32,000 nt of DNA, from contig SVOG01000025.1 in NCBI GenBank assembly GCA_015066525.1, positions 1 through 32,000 of the forward strand, in the 5' to 3' direction. The DNA is from Oscillospiraceae bacterium (GTDB lineage Bacteria; Bacillota; Clostridia; Oscillospirales; Acutalibacteraceae). Positions 1 to 7,754 of this stretch are shown here, in pieces. The stretch's first letter is position 1. Each line of letters opens with the position of its first letter. The position numbers were made by a program, and so were the translations under genes. The notes beneath the pieces are model-generated. The model was given only the letters and a program-made list of their open reading frames with translations, was not told the origin of the DNA and made no database searches.

Positions 1-497
1 TCTTCCGAGCCGCTTGGGTCCTCCGAGCCGCTTGGGTCTTCCGAGCCGCTTGGGTCTTCAGAGCCGCTCGGGTCCTCCGAGCCACTTGGGTCCTCCGAGC
101 CGCTTGGGTCTTCCGAGCCGCTTGGGTCTTCCGAGCCACTTGGGTCTTCCGAACCGCTCGGATCTTCCGAACCACTCGGGTCCTCCGGGTCGGTTTTAGG
201 CTCTTCAATCATAACCTCGCCGTAACGGATGTCGTTGAGCACGCGCTGAACAGCGCCCTTGAACCCGTAGTCCTCAATCTCCTGCGGCGTCACTTCGATA
301 GTATATACCGTTTTCTCCTCACCGTCGAGGATGACGGTGCCGCTGTCGACTGCGTCGAGCATAGCCTGTCCCTGCGCGGAAGTGGCGGCGTTTGCCTCCA
401 CCGTGCCTGCGGGCAGGGTTGCGCAACTGAGGAGCAGTACTGCTGCCGAGATGACGGCGAGTACTTTGACTTTCCAATTCGAAAATACTTTTGTCAT
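1..497 (-). CDS. Secreted protein with DPSGSE repeats (N-terminal part; continues past left edge)
   Basis: The protein starts with MTKVFSNWKVKVLAVISAAV, a basic N-terminus and hydrophobic core typical of a signal peptide. LLSC near residues 23-26 could be a lipobox, but the nearby ANAA could instead be a signal peptidase I site. About 75 residues without a recognisable domain follow. Then come DPE and at least ten DPSGSE hexapeptides running off the window. Such acidic Ser/Pro/Gly repeats usually act as linkers between domains or to the cell wall. The ATG at 497 is preceded by AGGTG at good spacing and by a TTGACA-17-TATACT promoter. The functional domain, if any, lies outside the window, so no function is given. 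Confidence 0.75.
   Translation of the reverse strand, partial: MTKVFSNWKVKVLAVISAAVLLLSCATLPAGTVEANAATSAQGQAMLDAVDSGTVILDGEEKTVYTIEVTPQEIEDYGFKGAVQRVLNDIRYGEVMIEEPKTDPEDPSGSEDPSGSEDPSGSEDPSGSEDPSGSEDPSGSEDPSGSEDPSGSEDPSGSEDPSGSE
3..182 (-). repeat. 18-bp coding tandem repeat, ten copies (DPSGSE)
   Basis: Ten in-frame 18-bp units encode Asp-Pro-Ser-Gly-Ser-Glu on the minus strand, and the array continues past base 1. Units differ mainly by synonymous changes (ggt/ggc, gaa/gag, agt/agc). The peptide is therefore conserved while the DNA drifts, which fits a selected linker. Copy number is likely to vary between strains by slippage. Confidence 0.9.
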
Positions 498-531
498 ATC
501 AAACACCTCATAATTATAATATGCTATATTT

Positions 532-560
532 AGTATATATTTTCTTTTCTGTATTGTCAA
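532..560 (-). promoter_or_regulatory. Promoter of the DPSGSE-repeat protein
   Basis: On the minus strand, TTGACA (555-560) and TATACT (532-537) are separated by 17 bp. They sit about 35 bp before the start codon at 497. Confidence 0.65.
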
Positions 561-605
561 TAGAGCGCTCCTATTTCCTATATGTTTCCACTGAATTGTC
601 AATAA

Positions 606-631
606 AAAACACGGGCGATGCCCGTGTTTTT
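606..631 (-). terminator. Rho-independent terminator after GH130
   Basis: The inverted repeat CACGGGC/GCCCGTG has a short loop and is flanked by A and T runs. It lies directly after the GH130 stop codon and could work in both directions. Confidence 0.8.
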
Positions 632-632
632 C

Positions 633-1583
633 TCAGCCTATTAAATCGTGCTCGTGGATGTAGTTTACCACTTCGTCAACGGTGGTGAAGGCGAGCGCTA
701 CTGTCGTATCGGCTGCGCCGTAGTAAATCGCGATTTTGCCGCTCTCTGCGTCCGCGAGTGCCGAGCAGGGGAAGACGACATTCGGTACATCGCCGACGGT
801 CTCGTAGAGTTCGTGCGGGGCGAGCAGGAAACTGTCCGCTCGGTGCAGCACTTTCCACGGCTCGTCTCTGTCGAGAATGGCGGCGCCCATACTGTAAGTG
901 AATCCGTTGCAGCTCGTGAGTACGCCGTGGTAGAACATCAGCCAGCCTTCGTCAATTTCGATGGGGGTCGGACCTGCGCCGATTTTTGTCTTTTCCCAGA
1001 ACTGTTCGGGCTTCATCACAAAGCGGTACTTGCCCCAGTATTCCAAATCCTTACTTCTCTCGATAAAGATGTCGCCGTAGGGGGTGTGTCCTCTGTCGCA
1101 GGGGCGCACGAGGAGCATATATTCGCCGTTAATCTTCTTCGGGAAGAGTACGCCGTTTCGCGCTACGGGATAGGTTGCGTCCTCGAACTGCTCCCAGGTT
1201 TTGAAATCCTCGGTTGCCGCAATGCCGATGGTCGTGCCGTTCGGGGTGAGGTTGACCCACGAGAGATAGTACTTACCATCAATTTCGCAGAGTCTCGGGT
1301 CGTAGCCGTTAAAGATGACTTTGTCGTCGAGTTCCCAGTGAATCGCATCCTTGCTGTAGCCCGTTACGATATTGTGGTATCTCGTCACGTCGTCGACGCG
1401 GAACACGCCCGCAAAACCGTCGCCGTAGGGCACGATTGCCGAGTTAAAGATACTGTTTGCGCGGTAGAGATTGTCCCGTGTAATAATCGGGTTTGCGTCG
1501 TATCGCCATACGGGATAGCGATAACCCTCGGGTTTGTCCTGCCACGGAATGTTCGGGATTGCATTTCCTATAATTTTTGCCAT
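633..1583 (-). CDS. GH130 family beta-mannoside phosphorylase/mannosidase
   Basis: This 316-residue protein is a five-bladed beta-propeller enzyme of family GH130. Recognisable blocks are NSAIVPYGDGFAGVFRVDD (47-65), GYDPRL (93-98, with the likely proton-donor Asp95), a GAGPTPI block with FYHG in the middle, and GDVPNVVFPCSA and YYGAADT near the end. Known GH130 enzymes are phosphorylases or hydrolases acting on beta-1,4- or beta-1,2-linked mannosides. The short length is closer to the mannooligosaccharide-phosphorylase group than to longer mannosylglucose phosphorylases, but linkage cannot be read reliably here. There is no signal peptide, so it is cytoplasmic. It is the third gene of the GH78-GH5-GH130 operon. 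AAGGAGG precedes the ATG. Confidence 0.88.
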   Translation of the reverse strand: MAKIIGNAIPNIPWQDKPEGYRYPVWRYDANPIITRDNLYRANSIFNSAIVPYGDGFAGVFRVDDVTRYHNIVTGYSKDAIHWELDDKVIFNGYDPRLCEIDGKYYLSWVNLTPNGTTIGIAATEDFKTWEQFEDATYPVARNGVLFPKKINGEYMLLVRPCDRGHTPYGDIFIERSKDLEYWGKYRFVMKPEQFWEKTKIGAGPTPIEIDEGWLMFYHGVLTSCNGFTYSMGAAILDRDEPWKVLHRADSFLLAPHELYETVGDVPNVVFPCSALADAESGKIAIYYGAADTTVALAFTTVDEVVNYIHEHDLIG

Positions 1584-1616
1584 ATGGTACCTCCTTATGC
1601 TTACGCGTTGCGTTTG

Positions 1617-3089
1617 TTATCTGTTATCAATATTAATCTGAACGGTATTTTCGCCCGCGGGAGTACTGATGCGGATGAGACTTGCGCCGTTGTCGTACTG
1701 CTCGAGCACTTCGCACGGCACCTCGCCCGCAATATGAAACGGCTTGTGGACATAGATGAGACTCTCGCCCTTTTCCTGCGCCGTGAAACTGAGGGTGAAT
1801 ACATCGTTCTTGCGGTCGTAGTCGTAGGCGTTGATTTCTCCCGCAACCGCCACGGGATGCGTACGGCAAAGCATTTCCATCAGCGGAGAGTCGAGGTCGT
1901 CGCCGTGGTAGTCCCAGTACATCTGACCCCAGTGCATTTCGTCGAAGAAGTCGAGCAGCTCAAATGCGTGCGGGAACCACGAGGTGTCCTTGTTGTCGCT
2001 GCAGCCGCCCCATTCGCCGACGATGACGGGGACGTTCAGCCTGAGCTGGGTATTGCGCATCTCGCCGAAAAATGCTTTGACTCTGTCGGCGTTTGCGTAC
2101 TGATAGAGCGGGGTGTCCACCGCAAAATCGTAGGAGTGCGGACCGAAGCACTGCTTTTCCTCGCGCACACCGTTTACGGTAATCGGCGGTGCCGACTGTT
2201 TGACACCGCTGTTGCAGATGTAGCATTGCTCCATCATAATAATACCGTTGTCGGTAATTCCGCGGATGGCAGCGGTCGTCTTGTTGAGAAACGGAGCATA
2301 TTTGTCCACGTCAAATTTTTCTTCGAGCGCGTCGATGCGCCACACGATGTCGCGGATGACATTGCCGCCGATACAGTCGAGCATCGTGCGGGTGTCGCGC
2401 TTCAACGCAGACTTGAAGAGCTTGCCTTGATTGATTTTTTTGCTGAAGAGTACTGCTTTTACGACGTTGCCGATGAGCTTGCGAAACATTTTCTTGCTTT
2501 CGCTGCCCGGAAACGGCTCGTTCATCAAATCGAAGCCGAAGAGCGCGGGACTGTTGCCGTAGCGTTTGGCGAGCATCTGCCAGAGCGCGCAGTAGCGGTC
2601 CTGAAGTCCCACTCCGTCGACGGGGGTGTTGTTCCAGAAATTGTCGAAGGATTTGTGCACCCACTTGCCGAAGAAGTAGCCGTCCGCCCACACGAAAATC
2701 GGCTGACGCGGTTTGGCGCCGTCGGTGATGACCGCCCACTGCGGCGCACCATCGCCACAGCTTTCGCCGTCGTTACCCGAGTATAAATCCTGGTGCATAT
2801 CGAGCAGGATGTACACGCCGTATTTCTCAGCGAGCGCAAAGATGCGGTCAATCGACTGCAGATAGCTTTCATTGTATTTGCCCATCTTGGGCTCCAGATT
2901 CTGCCAGGTGACGGCAAGACGGATGATGTCAAAGCCGTGTGCCCGATACTTTCGGAAGAATTCCTCGTCGAGATTGTAGCGGAATGCGGTTTGGTCTCGT
3001 AGCTTGTCGTCGATGTTCATACCGTTGAGAATGCGGGTCCTACCTTTTTCGTCAACGAAACGCAACTGACGGGTCAGTATTTTCTCCAC
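1617..3089 (-). CDS. GH5 family glycosidase, endoglycoceramidase-like
   Basis: This 490-residue protein has a GH5 (beta/alpha)8 barrel. Visible motifs are the N-terminal LNGMN, IRLAVTWQNLEP (56-67), LLDMHQDLYS (95-104), DLMNEP (acid/base Glu191) and VIVGEWGG (nucleophile Glu359). The HQDLYS and NEPFPG blocks resemble the endoglycosylceramidase-like GH5 group. A beta-sandwich-like C-terminal segment (about 400-490) fits the accessory domain of that group. Unlike secreted endoglycoceramidases it has no signal peptide, so it probably acts on imported glycosides with a beta-linked aglycone or sugar. It lies 67 bp after GH78 and 33 bp before GH130. Family is confident; substrate is not. Confidence 0.82.
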   Translation of the reverse strand: MEKILTRQLRFVDEKGRTRILNGMNIDDKLRDQTAFRYNLDEEFFRKYRAHGFDIIRLAVTWQNLEPKMGKYNESYLQSIDRIFALAEKYGVYILLDMHQDLYSGNDGESCGDGAPQWAVITDGAKPRQPIFVWADGYFFGKWVHKSFDNFWNNTPVDGVGLQDRYCALWQMLAKRYGNSPALFGFDLMNEPFPGSESKKMFRKLIGNVVKAVLFSKKINQGKLFKSALKRDTRTMLDCIGGNVIRDIVWRIDALEEKFDVDKYAPFLNKTTAAIRGITDNGIIMMEQCYICNSGVKQSAPPITVNGVREEKQCFGPHSYDFAVDTPLYQYANADRVKAFFGEMRNTQLRLNVPVIVGEWGGCSDNKDTSWFPHAFELLDFFDEMHWGQMYWDYHGDDLDSPLMEMLCRTHPVAVAGEINAYDYDRKNDVFTLSFTAQEKGESLIYVHKPFHIAGEVPCEVLEQYDNGASLIRISTPAGENTVQINIDNR

Positions 3090-3156
3090 AATGTTTTCCT
3101 CTTTTTCAGATATTTTACTTCTTCATTATAGACGAATGCTTACCGTAATTCAACCG

Positions 3157-5007
3157 CTATTTCAGAAGGTGGCTGAAATATTCGTTCAGAATGCGAACGG
3201 GCGCCGTCGCCCAGGGGTGAAAGAGGCTCGTGTTCCACTTCTGCTCCTTGCCCCACGCCTCGAAGGTCGCGGTGGCGTTTTCGCCAAGCATATGCCGCCA
3301 ACTGTGTTCGGTATCCGCTGTGATAAAACCGAGTGCCGCATCACCGAAACCCGCTTCGCACAGCGCTTTGAGGAAGAAGTAGGCGAGATACACCGAGCAC
3401 TGCATCCCGCGCTTTAGCAGATATTCTGCGGGTGCTTTGCTCTCGCTGATGCCGAAGGCTACGGGCAGGATATTGGCGTGCAGTGATGCGTGCGTGCTGC
3501 CTGCACAGTCGAGATAAAGTCCGGTTTTTTTATCGAGAAAAGTTTGATGAAATACCGTTTTTAACTTGTCCGCTTTCGGGATATATGGTTGATTCAGAAT
3601 GGTACGGATTGTCTCCGTGCGCTTCATAGCGAAAATATAGTACGCGTTGATGACGCTGCCGAGCGCGCCCTCTTCGTAGCCGTCGCGCATATTCTCGGGC
3701 CAGTCGATGAGATTCCACGCGCCTGTGACATTCTCGAGCAGACCGTCGGCGTTTTCAAACTTATTGTATTCTCCGAGAATGTGCGCGCAGGTCGGCGTGA
3801 GTGCACGCAGCGTCTCACGGTCGCCCGTCAGTTCGTAATAGGTCAGCAGAAAATCGGGGTAGAGCAGGTCGTAGTCCGCGATTTTTTGCTCATAGGAGCA
3901 GGGAGCAACGGACAGAAATCTGCCGCTGAATCTGATGGAGTCGGAAAAGTCGGTGAGCGCCTTTTTCAGCATTCTGCGGTCTTTCGTCAGATAATAATGC
4001 GCGAAGGCGGATATATACGCGTCGCCGAGGTACTGTCCCTTTTCGCGCGTCGGACAGTCGATGAAAACCTCCTGCGTGCCGTATAGTAAGGTGTCCTTAC
4101 AGAGATGAAAAACGGCTCTTAAATCTTCATTTTCGGTGACAATTTTCTGCGTCGTTTCGGGTATCGGGTAGTGCCTTGCCGCAAGCGTGACTTCGCTTAC
4201 GGTAACGCCTTCATCGGCGATGATTTCCAGATAGCGCAGCGCCTTGTAGTCGTACTGCTCCACGAGATTTTCGCCGCTTTTGAGGATGCAGGTTTCCTCA
4301 TATTTACAGCCGCAGCGCATATCGTAGCGCAGACTGCCGTCGTCGCAGAGCTCCTCGGCACAGCGGACGGTGAGCCTTGCTCCGTCCCTATTGGCATATG
4401 CGCGTATTATCGGCGTGCCGATATATTCGCGGGTGAAATCGTAGACGGTGCCGTTAAATTGCGGGGTGATTATTTCGGTTTCGATAGCGGGGAACGGCGC
4501 GTCGTCGAAGGTGTAATCCGCGTCGGCTTCTTTTGCAAAACGCATTGCGTTTTGCGGCGCGGTAAAATCGCGGTTTTCGGTGTAGGCGGTGTCGTAGCCG
4601 AGGCGGTCGCCGCCCGTGAAAGTGTTGTCGATGCGGTACTGCCAGGTCTTGTCCGTGCCGAAACGGTATGCGCCGTCAATCAGAATATCGGCAATCATGC
4701 CGACGCGCTCGTCGCCGCTCACCCATACACGGTTGTTAAGTCCCTGGTAGTACACCTGCGCCTCAATTATGTTGACACCCTTTTGCAGATAGGGGGAAAT
4801 ATCATATTCATTCCAGCGGTAGCGAAAGGGGTAGGACGGCGCGGGACCCGCGCCGACATAGATGCCGTTGATGTAGAGTTTATAGTAATCGTCCGCAGTG
4901 ATGCGGATGACGGCGGTTTCGTGCGCGCCGGGACAGAACTGTCCGAGGAACGTAAGATGCATATTTTCCTGCACCGTTTCGGGCGCAATCCATTTTGACT
5001 GAAACAT
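3157..5007 (-). CDS. GH78-type alpha-L-rhamnosidase-like protein
   Basis: This 616-residue protein has an N-terminal beta-sandwich (about 1-120, with YYKLYINGIYVGAGPA resembling the rhamnosidase accessory domain). An (alpha/alpha)6 barrel follows. The active-site block DCPTREKGQYLGDA (317-330) matches the DCPxRxExxGxxGDA pattern of GH78. A second signature, SLFHPWATAP, sits near the C-terminus. These enzymes release alpha-L-rhamnose from glycosides or polysaccharide fragments. At 616 residues it is shorter than many GH78 proteins, so related six-hairpin glycosidase groups remain possible. No signal peptide is seen. It is the first gene of the leftward operon, with a well-formed promoter at 5028-5056. 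Confidence 0.8.
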   Translation of the reverse strand: MFQSKWIAPETVQENMHLTFLGQFCPGAHETAVIRITADDYYKLYINGIYVGAGPAPSYPFRYRWNEYDISPYLQKGVNIIEAQVYYQGLNNRVWVSGDERVGMIADILIDGAYRFGTDKTWQYRIDNTFTGGDRLGYDTAYTENRDFTAPQNAMRFAKEADADYTFDDAPFPAIETEIITPQFNGTVYDFTREYIGTPIIRAYANRDGARLTVRCAEELCDDGSLRYDMRCGCKYEETCILKSGENLVEQYDYKALRYLEIIADEGVTVSEVTLAARHYPIPETTQKIVTENEDLRAVFHLCKDTLLYGTQEVFIDCPTREKGQYLGDAYISAFAHYYLTKDRRMLKKALTDFSDSIRFSGRFLSVAPCSYEQKIADYDLLYPDFLLTYYELTGDRETLRALTPTCAHILGEYNKFENADGLLENVTGAWNLIDWPENMRDGYEEGALGSVINAYYIFAMKRTETIRTILNQPYIPKADKLKTVFHQTFLDKKTGLYLDCAGSTHASLHANILPVAFGISESKAPAEYLLKRGMQCSVYLAYFFLKALCEAGFGDAALGFITADTEHSWRHMLGENATATFEAWGKEQKWNTSLFHPWATAPVRILNEYFSHLLK

Positions 5008-5027
5008 ATTCTCACCGCCTTTTTTCT

Positions 5028-5056
5028 ATCATACCTTTATTTATTGAATTATGCAA
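5028..5056 (-). promoter_or_regulatory. Leftward promoter of the GH78-GH5-GH130 operon
   Basis: On the minus strand, TTGCAT (5051-5056) and TATGAT (5028-5033) are 17 bp apart, just upstream of the GH78 ribosome binding site. Its -35 box lies inside the spacer of the opposing promoter. Confidence 0.7.
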
Positions 5057-5072
5057 GTGGCGATGCTATAAT
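5044..5072 (+). promoter_or_regulatory. Rightward promoter of the beta-glucuronidase gene
   Basis: TTGAAT (5044-5049) and a perfect TATAAT (5067-5072) are 17 bp apart, with TGC before the -10 giving an extended -10. Initiation near 5079 leaves a leader of only about 10 bases. This argues against any protein start upstream of 5089. Confidence 0.75.
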
Positions 5073-5088
5073 GGGGATGGGTGATTTT

Positions 5089-6843
5089 ATGTTATTTCCG
5101 CAAATGAACAGCAGCCGATTGCTGCTGAAACTCGACGGTATCTGGAATTTTGCGCTCGGCAGCGTAGATTTTGACGAAAATTGCTGCAGCGAGCCGCTGA
5201 ATCAGTGCGAGAAAATGTATGTGCCCGCGTCCTATAATGACCAGAAGGCGGATGCACGCTTTCGCGACCATTTCGGCTGGGTGTACTATCAGACGCAGTT
5301 CAGTCTGCCCGCTCTGTTTGACGGACGACTTGTGCTGCGCTTTTGCGCAGTAACGCATCACTGCAGGGTGTATCTCAACGGTGTGAAACTTATGGAGCAT
5401 AGCGGCGGCTTTCTGCCGTTTGAATGTGAGATTGCGCACGATTTGCTGCGTGACGGTAATTTGCTCAGCGTGGCGGTGGATAACCGTATCGACACCACGA
5501 CCCTCCCCGTCGGAAACGAGTATCAGCAGGCGATGTTCGGCAGCGGACTCCCCGCTTTTGAGAGCGTGAGAAAGACGGAGATAAAGCCGCAGAATTACCC
5601 GAATTTTGACTTTTTCAATTACAGCGGCATTCACCGCTCTGTATGGATTTACACAACGCCAAAGGCGTATATTGACGACATCACCGTGACGACTGAAATA
5701 GAGGGCGCCGACGCGCGCGTCACTGTCAGCGCAGCGCTTTCCGCGGGCGGAAGTGCAGCGGTTACGATTCTCGATGCAAACGATTGCGAAATCGCCCGCG
5801 GCAGCACGGATACTCCTCTTATCATAAAAAATGCCACCCTCTGGCAGCCCGGCGCGGCGTATCTCTATACTGCGAAGGTGGTGTATCAATCCGACTGCTA
5901 TCTGCAAAAATTCGGCGTGCGCAGTGTTGCCGTGAGCGGCGACAAGTTCCTGATTAACGGCAGACCGTTTTACTTCAAGGGCTTCGGCAAGCACGAGGAC
6001 TCCGAGACCCTCGGCAGGGGTATCAACGAGGCGCAGAATATACGCGACCTATCGCTGATGAAATGGATGGGTGCCAATTCTTTTCGCACCTCGCATTATC
6101 CGTACAGCGAGGAGATGCTCGCCCTCTGCGATGAGGAGGGCATCGTTGTTATCGCCGAAACGCCCGCCGTGGGGCTGAATCGGAATAGTTACACAAAAAT
6201 TGCCGCGACGCATCGGCAGGTGATTTGCGATATGATTGCGCGCGATAAGAATCATCCCTCCATTGTGATGTGGTCGCTCGCCAACGAACCCGACACCGAG
6301 GATGAGAACGCGTATGATTATTTTGCGCCGCTCTATACTCTTGCGCACGACTGCGACCCGCAGGACAGACCCGTTACCACGGTCGTATGCAACAATAACT
6401 ACATAAAAGACAGAACGGCAACCGCGATGGATGTGATATGTATCAACCGTTACTACGGATGGTACATTTTCGGCGGGGATTTGGACGCCGCGCAGCAGGC
6501 GATGACTGCCGAGATGGAGTATTTCCGGCAGTTTAAGAAACCGCTGATGATGACCGAGTACGGCGCCGACGCCATTAGCGGACTGCATCAGAACCCGCCG
6601 ACGATGTTCAGCGAGGAGTACCAGGAGGCGTATTATCGGTGTATGAATTCCGTGCTTGATAAGTATGATTTTGTCATCGGCGAGCACGCGTGGAATTTTG
6701 CCGATTTTCAGACCGTGCAGGGCACGATGCGTGCCGACGGCAATAAGAAGGGTATCTTCACCCGTGACCGCCGCCCGAAACTCGCCGCGCATTATTTTCG
6801 CACGCGATGGAGTGCGATTCCCGATTTCGACTATAAAAAGTAA
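5089..6843 (+). CDS. uidA: Beta-glucuronidase, GH2
   Basis: The 584-residue protein has the GH2 order: sugar-binding jelly roll, Ig-like sandwich, TIM barrel. Numbering from this start, SLANEP carries the acid/base (about Glu400) and MMTEYGAD the nucleophile (about Glu490). NKKG (about 552-555) is the Asn-x-Lys motif that binds the glucuronate carboxylate and separates true glucuronidases from beta-galactosidases. The loop after ETPAVGLNRN is short, so this is the class lacking the long active-site loop 1 of E. coli GUS. No signal peptide is seen. ATG 5089 gives MLFPQ, matching the usual N-terminus. An upstream in-frame TTG at 5044 is the -35 box of the promoter. It is transcribed divergently from the GH78 operon. 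Confidence 0.9.
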   Translation: MLFPQMNSSRLLLKLDGIWNFALGSVDFDENCCSEPLNQCEKMYVPASYNDQKADARFRDHFGWVYYQTQFSLPALFDGRLVLRFCAVTHHCRVYLNGVKLMEHSGGFLPFECEIAHDLLRDGNLLSVAVDNRIDTTTLPVGNEYQQAMFGSGLPAFESVRKTEIKPQNYPNFDFFNYSGIHRSVWIYTTPKAYIDDITVTTEIEGADARVTVSAALSAGGSAAVTILDANDCEIARGSTDTPLIIKNATLWQPGAAYLYTAKVVYQSDCYLQKFGVRSVAVSGDKFLINGRPFYFKGFGKHEDSETLGRGINEAQNIRDLSLMKWMGANSFRTSHYPYSEEMLALCDEEGIVVIAETPAVGLNRNSYTKIAATHRQVICDMIARDKNHPSIVMWSLANEPDTEDENAYDYFAPLYTLAHDCDPQDRPVTTVVCNNNYIKDRTATAMDVICINRYYGWYIFGGDLDAAQQAMTAEMEYFRQFKKPLMMTEYGADAISGLHQNPPTMFSEEYQEAYYRCMNSVLDKYDFVIGEHAWNFADFQTVQGTMRADGNKKGIFTRDRRPKLAAHYFRTRWSAIPDFDYKK

Positions 6844-7156
6844 AAGTGAGACAGCCTTTTCAGTTGCGAGCTCTCGGGTCGCTTCGCTCCAATTATATTC
6901 AGAGAAGAGTGAAGAGTTTCGGGGCGCAGAATTGATGCGCCAATGGTTTTGAAGTCGGTAGGGACGACCATCGGTCGTCCGAAAAATATATCAAGTATTA
7001 TCGGCGAACGAAAGGGACGTTTCCTCTACAGCACACGGGGACATTCCTCGCCCTGACCGAACCGTTCTTATTCGTTGCGCGCAGAGGTTTGTTCACCATC
7101 GGCAACGTATAATTGAGAAACAAGGACTTAAAGCAGAAATAAAGATTTATAATCTA
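6844..7156. other. Gene-free region with small hairpins
   Basis: No convincing gene lies here. It holds one arm of a hairpin (GTGAGACAGCC, 6846-6856) that recurs in the terminator at 7403-7436. It also holds a 22-bp block at 6877-6898 that recurs at 22279-22300, a GGCGCA/TGCGCC hairpin near 6926-6944, and a GGACGACC/GGTCGTCC hairpin near 6963-6980. The look is that of accumulated extragenic repeats. Confidence 0.5.
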
Positions 7157-7185
7157 TTGACAAGTGTTATGATTTATGATATAAA
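7157..7185 (+). promoter_or_regulatory. Near-consensus promoter of the 49-residue peptide gene
   Basis: A perfect TTGACA (7157-7162) and TATAAA (7180-7185) are 17 bp apart, giving a leader of roughly 48 bases before the ATG at 7240. Confidence 0.75.
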
Positions 7186-7239
7186 ATATTCAAACGGTTA
7201 AAATCATAATATATTTAATTTGTTATAGGAGATTTAGAG

Positions 7240-7389
7240 ATGGTAAAGTACAACGAGCCCGAACTCAAAGTGGTTAAAACGAGCACTGAAGATGTTTTAA
7301 CAACATCACCCGTACAAACAATCGAAGGCACCGGTCAAGGTGCTATTAATCCCCCTCCCGGCAACCCGTCGTTCCCCTTTGGAGTTTAA
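7240..7389 (+). CDS. Small 49-residue peptide with leader-like N-terminus
   Basis: The frame starts with MVKYNEPELKVVKTSTEDVL and continues with TTSPVQTIEGTGQGA, ending in a Pro/Gly/Phe-rich tail (PPPGNPSFPFGV). AGGAG is 8 bases before the ATG and a TTGACA-17-TATAAA promoter lies upstream, so translation is likely despite the size. The charged amphipathic N-terminal half ending in TEDVLTTS and the small-residue, proline-rich C-terminal half resemble the leader/core layout of peptide precursors. I recall similar PELxVVKxxTEDVxTTS peptides in gut Clostridia but cannot name a family. There is no Cys, no signal peptide, and no maturation enzyme or dedicated transporter directly adjacent. The ABC exporter at 8326 is the nearest candidate. 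Confidence 0.7.
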   Translation: MVKYNEPELKVVKTSTEDVLTTSPVQTIEGTGQGAINPPPGNPSFPFGV

Positions 7390-7402
7390 TCAAAAACATA
7401 AA

Positions 7403-7436
7403 AAGAGGCTGTCTCACTTCCGTGAGACAGCCTCTT
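7403..7436. terminator. Bidirectional terminator, 15-bp perfect stem
   Basis: AAGAGGCTGTCTCAC pairs with GTGAGACAGCCTCTT around a TTCC loop. The T run is better on the minus strand, so it mainly ends the convergent membrane-protein operon. It also closes the peptide gene. Confidence 0.8.
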
Positions 7437-7445
7437 CATTTTGCT

Positions 7446-7754
7446 TTACTTCATAAACTTCTTGTTGAATACGCCCTTCGGGTCCTTGATGAGCAGGATA
7501 ACGAGCCACGCAATCAGACCGAGCGCGACGACTGCTACGCCGAGCAGGGAATCGTTGAGAATATCGGCGAATTCCTGTACGAAATAATCAGCCTTCAGCT
7601 CCGCATATTCAAAGACGAAGTCCATAAACCACATCAGCGATGCGCCCCAGTAGATGAGGGAGAGTGTGCCGAGACGGTACGCGTCCCGCTCTTCATTCAT
7701 ATACCATACGATGGTTGCTGCAATCGCTGCGATAATTGTAATCAGCAGTGTCAT
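7446..7754 (-). CDS. Small membrane protein, unknown function
   Basis: This 102-residue protein has three hydrophobic segments (about 2-18, 28-48 and 69-89) and acidic stretches between the second and third. I do not recognise a family. Its ATG overlaps the stop of the upstream membrane protein by one base (TAATG), so the two are translationally coupled and probably form one complex. The C-terminus is basic (KDPKGVFNKKFMK). Confidence 0.7.
   Translation of the reverse strand: MTLLITIIAAIAATIVWYMNEERDAYRLGTLSLIYWGASLMWFMDFVFEYAELKADYFVQEFADILNDSLLGVAVVALGLIAWLVILLIKDPKGVFNKKFMK

Noticed and set aside
1-190. Possible CRISPR or satellite array
   Set aside because: Units are 18 bp, head-to-tail without spacers, and in frame with a secreted protein.
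648-2786. A 712-codon open frame on the plus strand opposite GH130 and GH5
   Set aside because: It has no family motifs or ribosome binding site and lies antisense to two clear enzymes; the high-GC third positions of the real genes keep it open.
5044-5088. Upstream TTG start for beta-glucuronidase
   Set aside because: The TTG is part of the -35 box TTGAAT of a 17-bp-spaced promoter, so it cannot be in the transcript.
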